From contig JAWPGT010000006.1 of assembly GCA_034638255.1 (NCBI GenBank), forward strand, positions 1 through 64,000: DNA of 64,000 nt, read 5' to 3'. This stretch comes from Coprinus comatus (Eukaryota; Basidiomycota; Agaricomycetes; Agaricales; Agaricaceae). The notes under the pieces were generated by a model, which ran no database searches, was not told where the DNA came from, and saw nothing but the letters and a program-made list of their open reading frames with translations. The translations under genes were made by a program, and so were the position numbers. This document shows positions 10,672-21,552 of the stretch, in pieces; within the stretch, counting starts at the first letter, position 1, and each line of letters begins with the position of its first letter.

Positions 10672-13356
10672 ATGTGCACTCAGAACTTGAAGATTCTTGA
10701 CGAACAGGCTGATGCGAAACGATGGGAAGATTTGAATAAAAAGGGAGAGCTCCTCACGAAAGAAACGTATGAGAGTTGGACAGGAGAATTACAAAATCTT
10801 CTGATATTCGTAAGTATGAGTTTACACTCTAAATATGCTCCTAATGGTACTCTACAGGCGGGTCTCTTTTCTGGAATCGTTACAGCTTTCACCATCGAAG
10901 CCGCAAAGGCAGTGCAGGGTGACCCTGCAGAGAAGACCGTACTCTTACTACAAACGCTCATCCAACAATTCAACAACCAATCAAACCCACAACCAAATCT
11001 TCCAATTGACCTCAACCCAGAAGCTGTACCATCCCTCTACGCCCAGCGTATCAATGCATTGTACTCAATCAGCCTCGCACTGAGTCTCGTGGCGGTTGTG
11101 GGGGGGATTGTATGTTTACAATGGCTGCGACAGTTTGGTAAGAATATCACAGGTGTGTCGAACAAAGATGACCTATTACTTCAATACCAACGTCACGAGA
11201 GCCTCCGGTCCTGGGGTGTTCTGGCACTTCTAAACATGTTACCACTCTTCCTTCTCGTCGCTCTTGGACTTTTCTTTGTTGGGTTCATGGTTTCGCAATG
11301 GGAATCAAAATCACTTGCGTCAATACCCATAACCGTACTTGTTGCTATATTGGGTTCCTTTATCCTCTTTACCTCGATTCTCCCAACTGGACAACTTATC
11401 TGGCGTACTTTTGGAATCATACCACCCCAGAAGAGTCCACCTGTACTTTGTCCATACAGGTCACCTCAATCTTGGTTATTTCACCTCTTGCTTCAAGGCA
11501 TTACCTACGTTTTCCGGTTGTTGTTGTTTAATGCCGAATTTCAGTGGCTGAAACATTTGGAGGGTATTCGCAGTTGGATGGATTATGACGCTAGGGGTGT
11601 AAAAAGGTGGAAAGAGGGTGTGGGTGCTGTGAGATCAATTTACCATCAATTATCATGGATATCACAAGAATATAGGCAAACGACTAAGGTTGCCGAGGAT
11701 GCGTACTGCTGTATGTTCTTTGCTTCTTGTCAGAAGTCACGGGTGAAGTTGAGAGGAAGAGAACATGACATCAGGTGGAAATGGGAGGAACAGGATTTAT
11801 TCAGGTTGTTTATGGAGAATAATGACAATGGGGTACATTGGATGGCTCTTTGCACCAAAGGGATAGTTGAGGCACATGCAGAATACAATACATCGGAAAA
11901 GACTGGTGTTCAGGCTTGGTTAGAATCCGTAGATGTACCGTCATCCCTTGGCACCTTCAATCCCACAGGTAAATGTCAAGCTATGCATTGGGCATATTCT
12001 TTCTAACAAATTTGCTCCAGGTTTCATAGAAGAAATTGTCTCTGGCTTGAGGAGATCTGAGACTACGTGGGTTACTCTAGAGAATGCAGTTGCTATTGTC
12101 TGTGACGCGATTGATCATAATTGGTTGGGGTGGGATATGACATATCCCATTTTGGTAGAGCTGTGCAAGCATCCAAGGACATCACTTGCTCACATACGTC
12201 ATCTCGTTGACAAATACCTGGATGCGGATCGTGGCTCAGAGCATGACTGTCGTTATTTGGTCTCCACATTCACCCAAGTCTTTCTCTCTGTGGACTCTGC
12301 GGACTACGACGTTGTTGCACCCATACTTGGTGATCTGCTTGTGGAATGTAATGAATGCCTTATCTACTATTATTGTTTGTCTTCTTATCTAGTCTGCCAT
12401 CTCTCTCTAACCACCACTATTCCTCAGCCACTACAGACGAATTCCTTGAAATCATACAAAACCTTACCTCGAAGCGTCTCATTGGCAAAGACAAATCATT
12501 GGATCGCATCTTCCTCTACACTAAAAAGATCATACAACACTCAGATGAACTATTCAGACTCCCTCTCATTGAATCAACTCTCAGTGCAATACTATCCGCT
12601 GCTGAAGAACACCTTAAAGACTCACCTTCAAGAGATTCGGTTCTCCACCCAGATAAATTCACCATTTCACGCACGCTCCCTTGCCCTCACCTGAATCCTG
12701 TATGGACCCTGATAGATGATTTCAATAACAAATTGAAGGAGTTATGGCGTGTATATGAGGATGTTGGGTCTAGTGGTGAACGGTCGGGTAGAATGGAGTA
12801 TATACGGACTTCTGGTACGTCTTAATTGATCTCATCCAATAACACAATTAATAATCCACCAGGAGACGAAGACTTACAAGACAAAACACCTAGTCCACTC
12901 GCTTCAACCATACAGTCTACTACAGCGCTACCAGTGGTTGCCACACCCGAGCCCATCAAATCCAATTCAGAAACAGACATTACACCCAGAGTCACAGTTT
13001 CTCCCATGCTACCATCGTCATCTCAAGGTTCCGAACATCATTCATCTGACAACAACAGTAGTATACCTTTTGATCCTCATACTGGAGAAGGAATTCCACT
13101 TGTTCAATTTCCGATCAAACGTTCTGGTGTCAAACAGAGCAGTGGATCTGGTCAGCTCATTTTGCCTCTCCCCAGTGACATCTCTACTTCTCAAGATTCA
13201 CACTTCACCGCCCACCCTTTGAAATCGGGTGTTCAAGTTGCTGCGACTATATCTCAAGACTTACAAACCGCTTTATGCACTCTGTCTCCAACTCATGATG
13301 AAGAGATTACTCAAATCCATCGATCTAACCCTCGAAACGACAAGTTAGCATTGTAA
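10672..13356 (+). CDS. DUF6535-domain membrane protein
   Basis: Five exons: 10672-10809, 10858-11968, 12021-12347, 12428-12814, 12863-13356, giving 818 aa with all phases consistent. The N-terminal 230 residues show the DUF6535 pattern: ESWTGELQNLLIF followed by AGLFSGIVTAFTIEA, a linker, SLYAQRINALYSISLALS, and hydrophobic spans at about residues 125-145, 175-200 and 205-230 (post-splice numbering). The C-terminal half is soluble and helical and ends in a Ser/Thr/Pro-rich tail (last ~165 aa). The first intron is 48 nt and has no stop, so unspliced mRNA also stays in frame. DUF6535 proteins are expanded in Agaricomycetes and have no known function. The start is uncertain: the ATG at 10672 is the first in frame, but family members often begin further upstream. 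It sits between two blocks of separase debris. Confidence 0.75.
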
Positions 13357-13586
13357 TTTTCCTGGGAGTAAAGGATTTGTCAGATGTAGGAAATGAGGTC
13401 ATCGTCGTGACATTGTGGGGATTGGTTCAATTTGTATTCAGACCCTAGTATATTTCATTTTGAATCTTTGAAACTAATAAATTTGCCGACTTTGAAAAAC
13501 AATTCCGAACTATCGCCTTGATCTAACTCCAACTCATCCTCTCCCTACACTTTTGATTTTCTTCTCCTCAAATTAGAGAAGGAAAT

Positions 13587-14080
13587 ATGATAGGTGGTTA
13601 CGAAATTTTAATGAAAGCTAGGGAATTGACAAAGGATATTTCAACTATTGAAATTCATAGATTATGTGGGGAGTATGATAGTAAGACAAATAATGAAGAG
13701 AGTGCGAGGGCGTTGTATAGGAAATCGGTGGATTTGTTGGAAGAGAGTGAAGCTTTTCAACAATACGAAGGTATGGCTTTTGGTATTGGTACGACGGGAC
13801 AACAACAAAGGAAGTCGTTGTCATTATCGTTGGGTGTTTGTGTTGGTGTTGGTGTTTCACCTGTTGTGAATAATGGTGGTGTGGCTAATAAATGGGTGGA
13901 TGTGATTATGCCAGATGTGTTGATGGCAGTGTTGAAACAGAAGAGTGAGTTTGTTTTGTATTTTCTTTTTCGTGTGCTTTTCCTTTGTTCGGTATGTATG
14001 TTATATTCTATTTTTTTATTTTCGTGACTCTCTAGTTGTTGATTAGATCTATTACAGACGCTTCTTCGGCTCTTGTTATA
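13587..14080 (+). pseudogene. Displaced separase helical-domain fragment
   Basis: An open stretch reads KARELTKDISTIEIHRLCGE, EESARALYRKSVDLLEESEA and QQQRKSLSLSLG, then a PDVLMAVLKQK helix followed by a donor-like GTGAGT at 13950. This resembles the TPR-like helical region of basidiomycete separases, which should lie before the C-terminal piece found at 9048-9500. Here it lies ~4 kb after it, so the order is scrambled. No start or stop context is convincing. The assignment is weaker than for 7003-9595. Confidence 0.4.
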
Positions 14081-14687
14081 GACGATCTTAAGTCGAAAGT
14101 GTTAATTAAGTCCGGAAGCGATTGTGGACTTGTGTAAACAGCTTGAAAGAGTGTTTAAATAGAGTTTTAGAACTTAGGATAAACTAACGACTGGACGAAA
14201 TAAGAAAACTTTATCAGCGTCACAAACTCCACTTTTCGAACAAATTCAACTCGATGATACTCTTCCTAAATGTTTCTCTACTTTGTCACCGAAATGTAGT
14301 GGAGACAACGGACACTAGAAAACCTCTTTTATGCCTGGAAAAAATTATATCACATTCGCTTCTGATCCAAAGAGAGACATCCCCTACCATGCGCAGACTA
14401 TCTGGGGATTCACACCAAACGTCGATGAATTGGAAACTTTTAGTAGATGATGATATGTCTATATCTACTGGTCATGGCCGCATGGTCACTGTGGAAATAA
14501 AGGAATATCACAGCATTGGGCCGTTCCCGAGTTGCTCGATATAGATAATTAAACACTGTAGACAGATGTCAGAAAGTATAGGCTTTGCAAGGTGATTTAT
14601 GATGCGCTGACGAATGCATTCGGCAGCCTAGTTAGTACGGGATACAGCAAGTTTACATTTATTTCAAAAAATTGAAACAAGACGAGC
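14081..14687. other. Decayed coding debris, unassigned
   Basis: Short open pieces occur in different frames (e.g. TPLFEQIQLDDTLPKCF near 14230 and a YITFASDPKRDIPYH-type piece near 14345), separated by stops. They may be further separase debris or an unrelated relic; I cannot assign them. Confidence 0.3.
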
Positions 14688-14696
14688 TTATATAAT
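14688..14696 (+). promoter_or_regulatory. TATA-like box of the HNH-type gene
   Basis: TTATATAAT lies 27 bp before the ATG at 14723, at the usual spacing to a transcription start just before the coding region. Sequence match only. Confidence 0.4.
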
Positions 14697-14722
14697 CGAC
14701 TTGTCCTTCTACCTCAACAACT

Positions 14723-16045
14723 ATGTCGCAACTACCCTCTGAACTACCTACTAATTTAAAACGGTTCAACTCCGCATATGAGGCCTGCCTAAGGATTGAA
14801 GCAGACGTGCAGTCCAATGACAAGGATACCGATGGTCAACGTCGTGACCTAATTTTCTGTCGCATCCTTGGGTATCTTTTGCACTACGCCCCATCGGACA
14901 TTGGTCGTGAGCGCGTTTTCAACGAGATCATAACATGCAAGAATGATGGGTGCAAGTTGCTTGAGGTTGGCCAGAGGTATTTTGATCATTACATTTGGCC
15001 ATGTATGTTATATTGCTTTATTGATTAATTATTGTTTCTGATGGCTAACTTGGATATATGTAGTATTCGGTGACAAGGGCTGTCATCCATCTGCTTCATC
15101 CCCGTCTTCATCCAGATCCAGACCCCCATACTTACCTTCACCCTCATCATCACCTTCATCCTCGCCTTTGTCCTCATTGACTCATGAATACATCCCTTCT
15201 TTCAATGACTCAAGGGACAAGGTCAATTGGCTGCTGAGGAAACTTCCTCACGGATATCGGAGAACACAACAATTGGTTCGTCACTTAATATCATTGTGTC
15301 CGGTGTATAGCATCAGTGCTCGCTTTCTCGGAAGGGTCGCTGTGGGGCGTGAGCTCCGGTGCGCCCTCTCCGGTGCATGCGACTTGATGACTATTACCCA
15401 TGATGATAAAATTAAGGCGTTATCTAAATCGGGTCGCATTGCACTCTCAGCTGTGAAAAGTTCTCATATACTTCCCGAGGTACGTTTCTGCCAACCTAGA
15501 TCAAATCGTAATTAATGTTTAAGGCATTTAACAGATTGGATATGCAACTCCTCTTTACTCCATCATAGAAAATTTTGGGTATGGACATATCGTCGAGGAA
15601 CTAAATGGACCAGGTGTACATCAGCTACAAAATGTCCTCTCTTTGGGATGCGATGTACTCCCTCTCTTCCAAATCATGATTGTGTATTTAACGCCAACCG
15701 TATGACATTCACTCTTTTCTACATTCATACCTGACAAAATATGGATGACAGGAAACTCGAAACAGATACAAAATCGAGACTTTAGACAACACTTCGTTTC
15801 TTCCCATGTTTCCGTCGGAATATGTCACGTTGAAATCATTCGACCCTGTGAGGCTTCCGCTTCCATCTGTAGATTATCTGACTATTCGTGGGTTCTGTGC
15901 AAAAGTAGCCCATTTATCTGGTGCTACTAAGTATATGATTGACTTAACGGATGATTGTAAATTCTCCGAGTCGGAAATTGAAGAATCTCTTCGGAACAGG
16001 GGAACTGCACAGTTTTGTACATTATTAAACCTGTTTTATAACTAG
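14723..16045 (+). CDS. Fungal HNH_2-like protein, last motif altered
   Basis: Four exons: 14723-15002, 15064-15479, 15535-15699, 15752-16045, giving 384 aa. Residues 1-95 form the helical leader common to this basidiomycete family (YEACLRIE, ILGYLLHYAP, LEVGQRYFDHYIWP). A Ser/Pro linker spans about 100-132. The HNH_2-like core begins with LRCALSGACDL (about 191-201), followed by SHILPE (about 227-232, first His) and NVLSLGCDVLPLF (the Asn, about 264). Family members normally have a second His near the end of that block (..H..F); here the place reads LPLF. Inference: DNA cleavage may be lost, leaving a binding or regulatory role, or the gene is in early decay although the frame is open. No partner gene is evident. 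Confidence 0.65.
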
Positions 16046-16342
16046 ATCCCCCACATTTGCTATTCATATTGTGGCGGTTTTTGTTGAATGTATTGAGAAA
16101 TGGAGCTGACACCATCAGGATTCGAACAATCGACTTCTTCAATTCACTATTCCTTTTGGCCAACACAAAAATGTAGATTGAAGCTGCAGTTGAGCACAGT
16201 TCCAGACTATATTATATCGTATTGAATGATTTTCCAAGTTGTGAATATTTTCGTCTCCTTTGAGGCTAAATTTAATATGATGATCGTTAACAATTGATCA
16301 CATCGCTATCCAAAATTATGGAGATCATCGATAACCCTCACA

Positions 16343-18019
16343 ATGACCTCTTTGGACAAACAGACAGCGAATCCATTTCCTTACGATATCTGGACAAAGA
16401 TCATCGGTCTTCTTCCAGCACCAGATATCATCAGGTGTAAATTCGTATGTCCACTTCTAGTTCGTCTTACAAACATGCGATGACATGGCATTGATATGAA
16501 CTTTGTGGGCACTTGGACTATGTGACCCTAGGTTTGTCGTCAATTTCTAGAAGCGTCAAGGGAGCGTTCTACGTGGATACAAGCATTCTGGGAAGCCGGT
16601 CACCCAATTCCTGATGTCAATCCACGTACCATCTATGTACCAAGATTAGAGAAGATCCTTGTATCTCTATCGAAGATCAATGACGTTTGGTCACATCCAT
16701 CACGACACGAGCTAACACTCGAGGCTCCGAGCAAGGACTATAATAAATCGTTTATTCGATTGGACCCTCTGCGAGGAAATGAAGAGTTTTCTCCTTTCAT
16801 CCCATGTTGGTTTATGGCTCCATACGTGATCACTCTCTCAACAAGACGCAACATCTTGGAGTATTTTCTAGAAGATAAAACAGAACCATTCTTCTACCAT
16901 GATTTACCTATCTATCGACAGGAATTGGCAGGAGTGAGGGGAAATATTGATGCTCAAAACATACACATATTTAATTTAGCATATATTTCCTCTGGAGAAT
17001 CTCGTTTGTGAGTCCACTTGCGTTCATATTATGTCGATCTTACTCAAGAGGGTTTCGCGATTTTTATTTTGGTTTAGGGAGGTTGTTTCAGTGAAATATG
17101 ACGAAGAAACCCAAAGATTCGACACAGAAAAGCATGTTCATTATCTCCACAAGATACCTTTACACGAAAAACTCGTCATATATGCGGTTCAATATGACTA
17201 TGTGATTTTGAGCATCAAACGAAAGCCCAATGACTACTATCTAGTCATACATATTACCAGTGGAAAACAAATATCATTTTATGTTATCCCAGATACTGTA
17301 AGTGATTTTCTATTTTTTAACGGTTCAACAAAGATATTAAAACTGACACCCTGAACCAAAAGCCAGTATGGCATGATGCATGGCTAGAATACACTCCACA
17401 TCACATAATCGTTATTCGCAACGCGAAGCACACCATAGAACGAGAATGTGTGTTCTACGAATGGCCTACTACTATCCGGGATTCCGTGTCGACATTGACA
17501 ACAAGTCATACCAGGATTATCAATACTCAAAATGAACGAACTCTGGCAAGACCCAAACACACGATGCGACTACTTAGACAATATCATATCTGTACAATTC
17601 TTCCTCGATCTCTTTCTTCCTATGCTATGATAATCACCAGAAAATTTGATTCCTATGGTTTCAATCTCCAAATACTTGTAATTGATATCTTGGACCAATG
17701 TTCGGAAGAACCTGTTGTCATCAGAGAGGATTATAAATCCATTTCGTCCAAATGGAATCCGGGGTGGGGAGTGAACGAGAAAATTCATGGTTTATCCAAT
17801 GGACTTTCACCTGATACAAATTCTTTTCTTGGTATTGTGAAGGCATATTCTTATCAAGGATATGACCTAACATATATTCCTCCCAGTCCTCGTGCACTTC
17901 CAAGACCTACCTCTGTATTCTTGCTTCTCAAGATAGAAGGACTCCGAGGACTCTCATCGTCTTCATGCCTGAGTTCTTCTGAAGAATATGGAGACCAAAA
18001 CACTGGCACATGGGATTGA
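16343..18019 (+). CDS. F-box-like protein
   Basis: Four exons: 16343-16444, 16532-17007, 17078-17297, 17363-18019, giving 484 aa. The N-terminus carries an F-box-like motif (FPYDIWTKIIGLLPAPDI, then CRQFLEASRERSTW) at about residues 12-49. The rest is strand-rich with SxxF/W repeats, as in the large basidiomycete F-box families where it probably forms a beta-propeller-like substrate-binding part. Known role: F-box proteins link targets to Skp1-Cullin ubiquitin ligases. The frame stops at 18017-18019, yet the next frame (from 18010) carries on with plausible family-like sequence, so the C-terminus may be cut by a one-base shift near 17985-18005. A recent loss or a sequencing error would look the same. 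Confidence 0.6.
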
Positions 18020-18213
18020 AATTTGAACTAAAAGAATTTAGGATACCTTCAAGAGCATTTTTATCTTGTAATATGGGCCTTACAACTGGACATCTTGGGA
18101 TTGGAGCAGTTGACTTGTTTAGTGGAAGGATGTTACTTTATACTGAAGGATTCAGAGTTGAGCGAACAGCATTTGTGGTTAAATTTAACAAGCGATCTCT
18201 GAGCAGTAGTTGA
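18010..18213 (+). pseudogene. Probable out-of-frame C-terminus of the F-box-like gene
   Basis: A 68-codon stretch (AFLSCNMGLTTGHLGIGAVD, LFSGRMLLYTEGFRV, then TAFVVKFN) overlaps the end of the upstream frame by ten bases in the +1 frame. Its strand-rich pattern matches the upstream domain. There is no promoter and no acceptor at the junction. I read it as the displaced tail of the same gene, not a separate gene. Confidence 0.4.
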
Positions 18214-18522
18214 TTCTTATGGTAGATGGACGTTTATGATATTGTACATGCTGATTTACAACACATTCATGTATTTCAAGGTACCTTCTATTAGTTCATG
18301 ATTACAAAACTACAATAAACTTTCTGCTTTCGTACCAAATTACTCGGTAGAGCTACATATTTTGATTGTAGTTCCTCACTATGAACAGAAAATCACGTCT
18401 CTAGGCTCCTTCTGCGGATGTTTATTTGGTCTATTTTTGTACCTCACGTGATGCATCGGGCGTTTGCGTCACTGACTGTTACTGGCGTGTGTTGTGTCTC
18501 TCACATCATAATCTTCAAGAAA

Positions 18523-19357
18523 ATGTCATTACTCACAAGACTATTCAACCTTGTCCGAAATCCTGTAAGCATAACCTTAATGAATACTAGAAATTTTGCT
18601 CAAAGTTCATGCAGATACGCTATGTTGGTAGGGACCTGGAAGGTAAGCTCCTCGTCTCTATTTCAAACATCCAAGGAAAGAATGAAACGAATATCAAGGT
18701 TGTTATAGGGAATAAATTCTATGAGTATCCTGGAACCAACAGTGGTATGTGTACTGAAATGGATAATCATCGACTATCATTCAAGTGATCTAGACAGGCC
18801 GAAACGGACAGTACAGTATAAAGACCCGGAGGACGTTTGGAAATATATTGGTGGTGGGAAGCGGTTACCAGGTGAGTCTTATGAAAGGGTTCTTCTTTGC
18901 TTGAGCTCTTTTTTATTATTTATCTAGTTCAATGGAGTATGTGGTTAACACATACACGACCATTTCCACCTGCGCTTGAGGTATAGTTCATCTATGAATT
19001 ATTGTGATTCCACCTGGGGAGACTGATGAGGGTTTCCTCCAGGAACTTCAACAAGATCTAGAACGTCAAAGACGAGTACTCGCCAATGTGGCTTTGATTG
19101 AAGCTAAGGATGAAGAAGATAGACAGGCGCGACTTCTGATAGAGCAGGGTATTAAGGATGATACGGCGAAGAGAGCCCAAAGAGATGGTCTTCCTGAACA
19201 GCCCCAGCCCAATATAGCAGAATCGTCGACAGTAGTGGGAAATGTCAAGCAAGGACCTGAACGTACAACCCAGTCAACATCTACCACTTCCGCCCCCGAA
19301 CCGAAAGGGTCTGATGGTCCACAGTCGTGGGCGCCAAAGGCTTTGCGCAGAGGATGA
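18523..19357 (+). CDS. NDUFAF2/NDUFA12-like mitochondrial complex I assembly factor
   Basis: Six exons: 18523-18564, 18615-18642, 18709-18744, 18794-18871, 18928-18980, 19043-19357, giving 183 aa. Four internal exons are only 28-78 nt. The N-terminus MSLLTRLFNLVRNP is a short, basic, organelle-like leader. The conserved block follows: IRYVGRDLEGNKFYEYP, RPKRTVQYKDPEDVWKYIGG, VQWSMWLTHTRPFPPALEEL. The tail after residue ~80 is charged and helical (LQQDLERQRRVLANVALIEA) and then disordered. This layout fits NDUFAF2 (mimitin, N7BML) better than the shorter NDUFA12 core subunit. Known role: assembly of NADH:ubiquinone oxidoreductase in mitochondria. All phases agree, so the gene looks intact. Confidence 0.8.
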
Positions 19358-20442
19358 ACATTCACCTGCACAATGTTGTTATACCGCGGGAGTGTTTATG
19401 TTAGGTATGGGTATGTTGTACGAAGTCGTTCAGTTCAAAAGTTGCTTATGTGCATCTTCGTGGGGTTCTTGAATACTGCATTAACAGTGGACGCTCCCGA
19501 ACGAAGCGAGCAATAACATCGTGGTTCAACGCATGTAATTCTACCAAAGTTTGAAGGGTATGGCTTACTATGACTAATAGTCAATAATGTGTAAGGGTTA
19601 CCGTAGAAAGGAATGCTGAACGAGTTATAGAAAAAAGCGGATTGATCTCTTCTGCAAGTAGAATGGATATTCCCACCCAGGATGGTACTCGAAAAAAAAA
19701 AACGAACGTGGTTCCATGTAGACGACAACACGTTACAGTGATGGTCAATGTTTGAATGTCCATTTTGGCAGAGGTTTCTATACCAGGCCGCTAAGTATAC
19801 CATACGGATTATCTGAAACCCCGTACAACTCTTCTAAATTGTCATCATTTTTGATGTAGAGAATGTCATTGTTCTTGAACAAATACCCTACGCCAGGGAC
19901 CGCGTACCTCCACTCTTGGGGAGTTTTCAATGGTAACTTTGGCTCAACCTCCGGTAGATGGTTTCTGTCGTAGGTCTACTTCTTGCTTTTGGAGTGTGAT
20001 GGCGGAGATGCGATTCATAGTATGGAATTCCTGTTCGCAGGCTCATCGGATTAATTCATTAGCGTCAATCTTAAACTGCTTTTTGCTCACAGGCTCTACT
20101 GTATATGACTGTAAAACAGTCGTGAGCACCAAAACCTACATTTCCGTTCAATTTGAGTTTCTATCCGTAAACTTAACTCTCCAATAGCCCGCCACTTGCG
20201 ACTATTCTGGCCTGCCTAATATCGCCAAAGGGTTTCCAACGGAGCATACTCTCTGATATTCGACCTGAAACCACTCTTCGATATGTTATGCTCCAGGGGA
20301 TTCCACACATAAAATTGGAGCATCAAAAGCGTTATTTCGGAAGGACACCATACTCCCTACTGTCGCATTAACGGATACAAATATCACCCATAGGAATCCG
20401 ATGTCTTAGGATGAACATCTCGACTTGGGAAGCTCTTTCGAG
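19358..20442. other. Intergenic with one orphan fragment
   Basis: No complete gene. The only coding-like stretch is the minus-strand piece at 19778-19972, listed separately. Confidence 0.5.
19778..19972 (-). pseudogene. Orphan C-terminal fragment, unknown protein
   Basis: About 60 codons ending in TAG at 19778-19780 include LPLKTPQEWRYAVPGVGYLF, NNDILYIKNDDNLEELY and VSDNPYGILSGLV. An in-frame stop lies just upstream and no donor or start is visible. I do not recognise the family. The base composition is gene-like, so it is probably a relic. Confidence 0.3.
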
Positions 20443-20450
20443 ATATATAA
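20443..20450 (+). promoter_or_regulatory. TATA box upstream of the CAP pseudogene
   Basis: ATATATAA lies 64 bp before the position where the CAP gene's start codon should be. The promoter therefore seems better preserved than the start codon. Confidence 0.4.
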
Positions 20451-20513
20451 ACCCATTTTTTTCTCTACATTCTAAGTTCTTCAGACACAGGTTCTACTCC
20501 CAGACACACCAAT

Positions 20514-21273
20514 ACGCAGTTTACATCTGTCGTCTCTCTGTTCGCTTTGGTCGCTGTCGCGATAGCTTTACCCTCCGTGAAACGTGGTAAGCTAGATGAT
20601 GTGACTCTCGTATTGCTATTTAAGTTAACTGCTGTATATATGTGCATTCTCAGACGAGGTTTTGAGGGCCCGTAACACGGGCTCGAAGAGACTATAACGC
20701 AAAGGCTTTGTCTTCTAACAATGATCTGGCTTCGGGCGCAGCCTGTTATGCTGCTCGATGTCATTGAGGTCATAGCGGGTTGGTGAAATAATCTCTAATT
20801 GTTATTTACGCCTCATTGATTCAATGCTGTTTTTATTAATGATGATTATGGAGAGAATGTGGTAATATTTTTTAATCAATATGAGGGGTTACATATTACT
20901 GATGAAATTGTGCTCTTAGGCCTCCAGTACTGACGCAGGCTATACTGTCACGAGTGGCGTCAAGAGTTGGATGGATGAAGCTTGTGAGTGACACTTACTT
21001 ACACTGACGACGCTCTCAATGAACTCAACTTTTAATATCAATAGCGTTATACGATGGTAAGTTGTTCAAAATCATGTAACCACGCTGTATACTGAATTAT
21101 ATTCAATAGGGAACAAACCAGCATTCTCGGGGGTAACTGGACACTTCACGCAAGTCGTATGGAAAGGGACTACTAGTGTGGGTTGTGGTACTCATTGTTG
21201 CACCGCTGGTTGTCCTTTAGGTTCTGGTGATTGGACTTGTATCGTGTGCCGTTACAGTCCCCCTCGTCAGTAA
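20514..21273 (+). pseudogene. Secreted CAP/PR-1-like protein, start codon lost
   Basis: The first exon (20514-20586) would encode a signal peptide, QFTSVVSLFALVAVAIALP, ending in a KR (Kex2-like) site, but the codon at the start position is ACG, not ATG. Exon 2 (from ~20655) has the CAP pattern (DYNAKALSSNNDLASGA, CYAARC) but needs a frame change, and a TGA stands where the FEHSG motif should be. YGENV, TDAGYTVTSGVKSWMDEA, PAFSGVTGHFTQVVWKGTTS (CAP signature) and paired cysteines follow to TAA 21271-21273. Introns at about 20587-20654, 20990s and 21058-21109 still have good borders. Known for the family: secreted, sterol- or lipid-binding, often host-interaction proteins. Start loss plus a stop and a shift point to a pseudogene. 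Confidence 0.75.
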
Positions 21274-21552
21274 AAATCCGAAAGAAAGGCCTATACAGGC
21301 CTGTAATACATACTATTTATTTTACATTTTTATGTATGCTAGCTTAAATCTATAGTAGATATGTCATATACCTGTAGAAAACTATTATTTTTTTGTATGT
21401 ATTTAAGGAATATACTAGATTTTAACATGCCTGGTAAGATCCGTGCTAGGTGGCTTTGATGCCTGCGGTATGGCTAGTAGCTGTGTACCATGCATGAACC
21501 ACATGTAGTAGATTTTCTCATCCATAGTACTTATTTCTAATACCTACATCAA

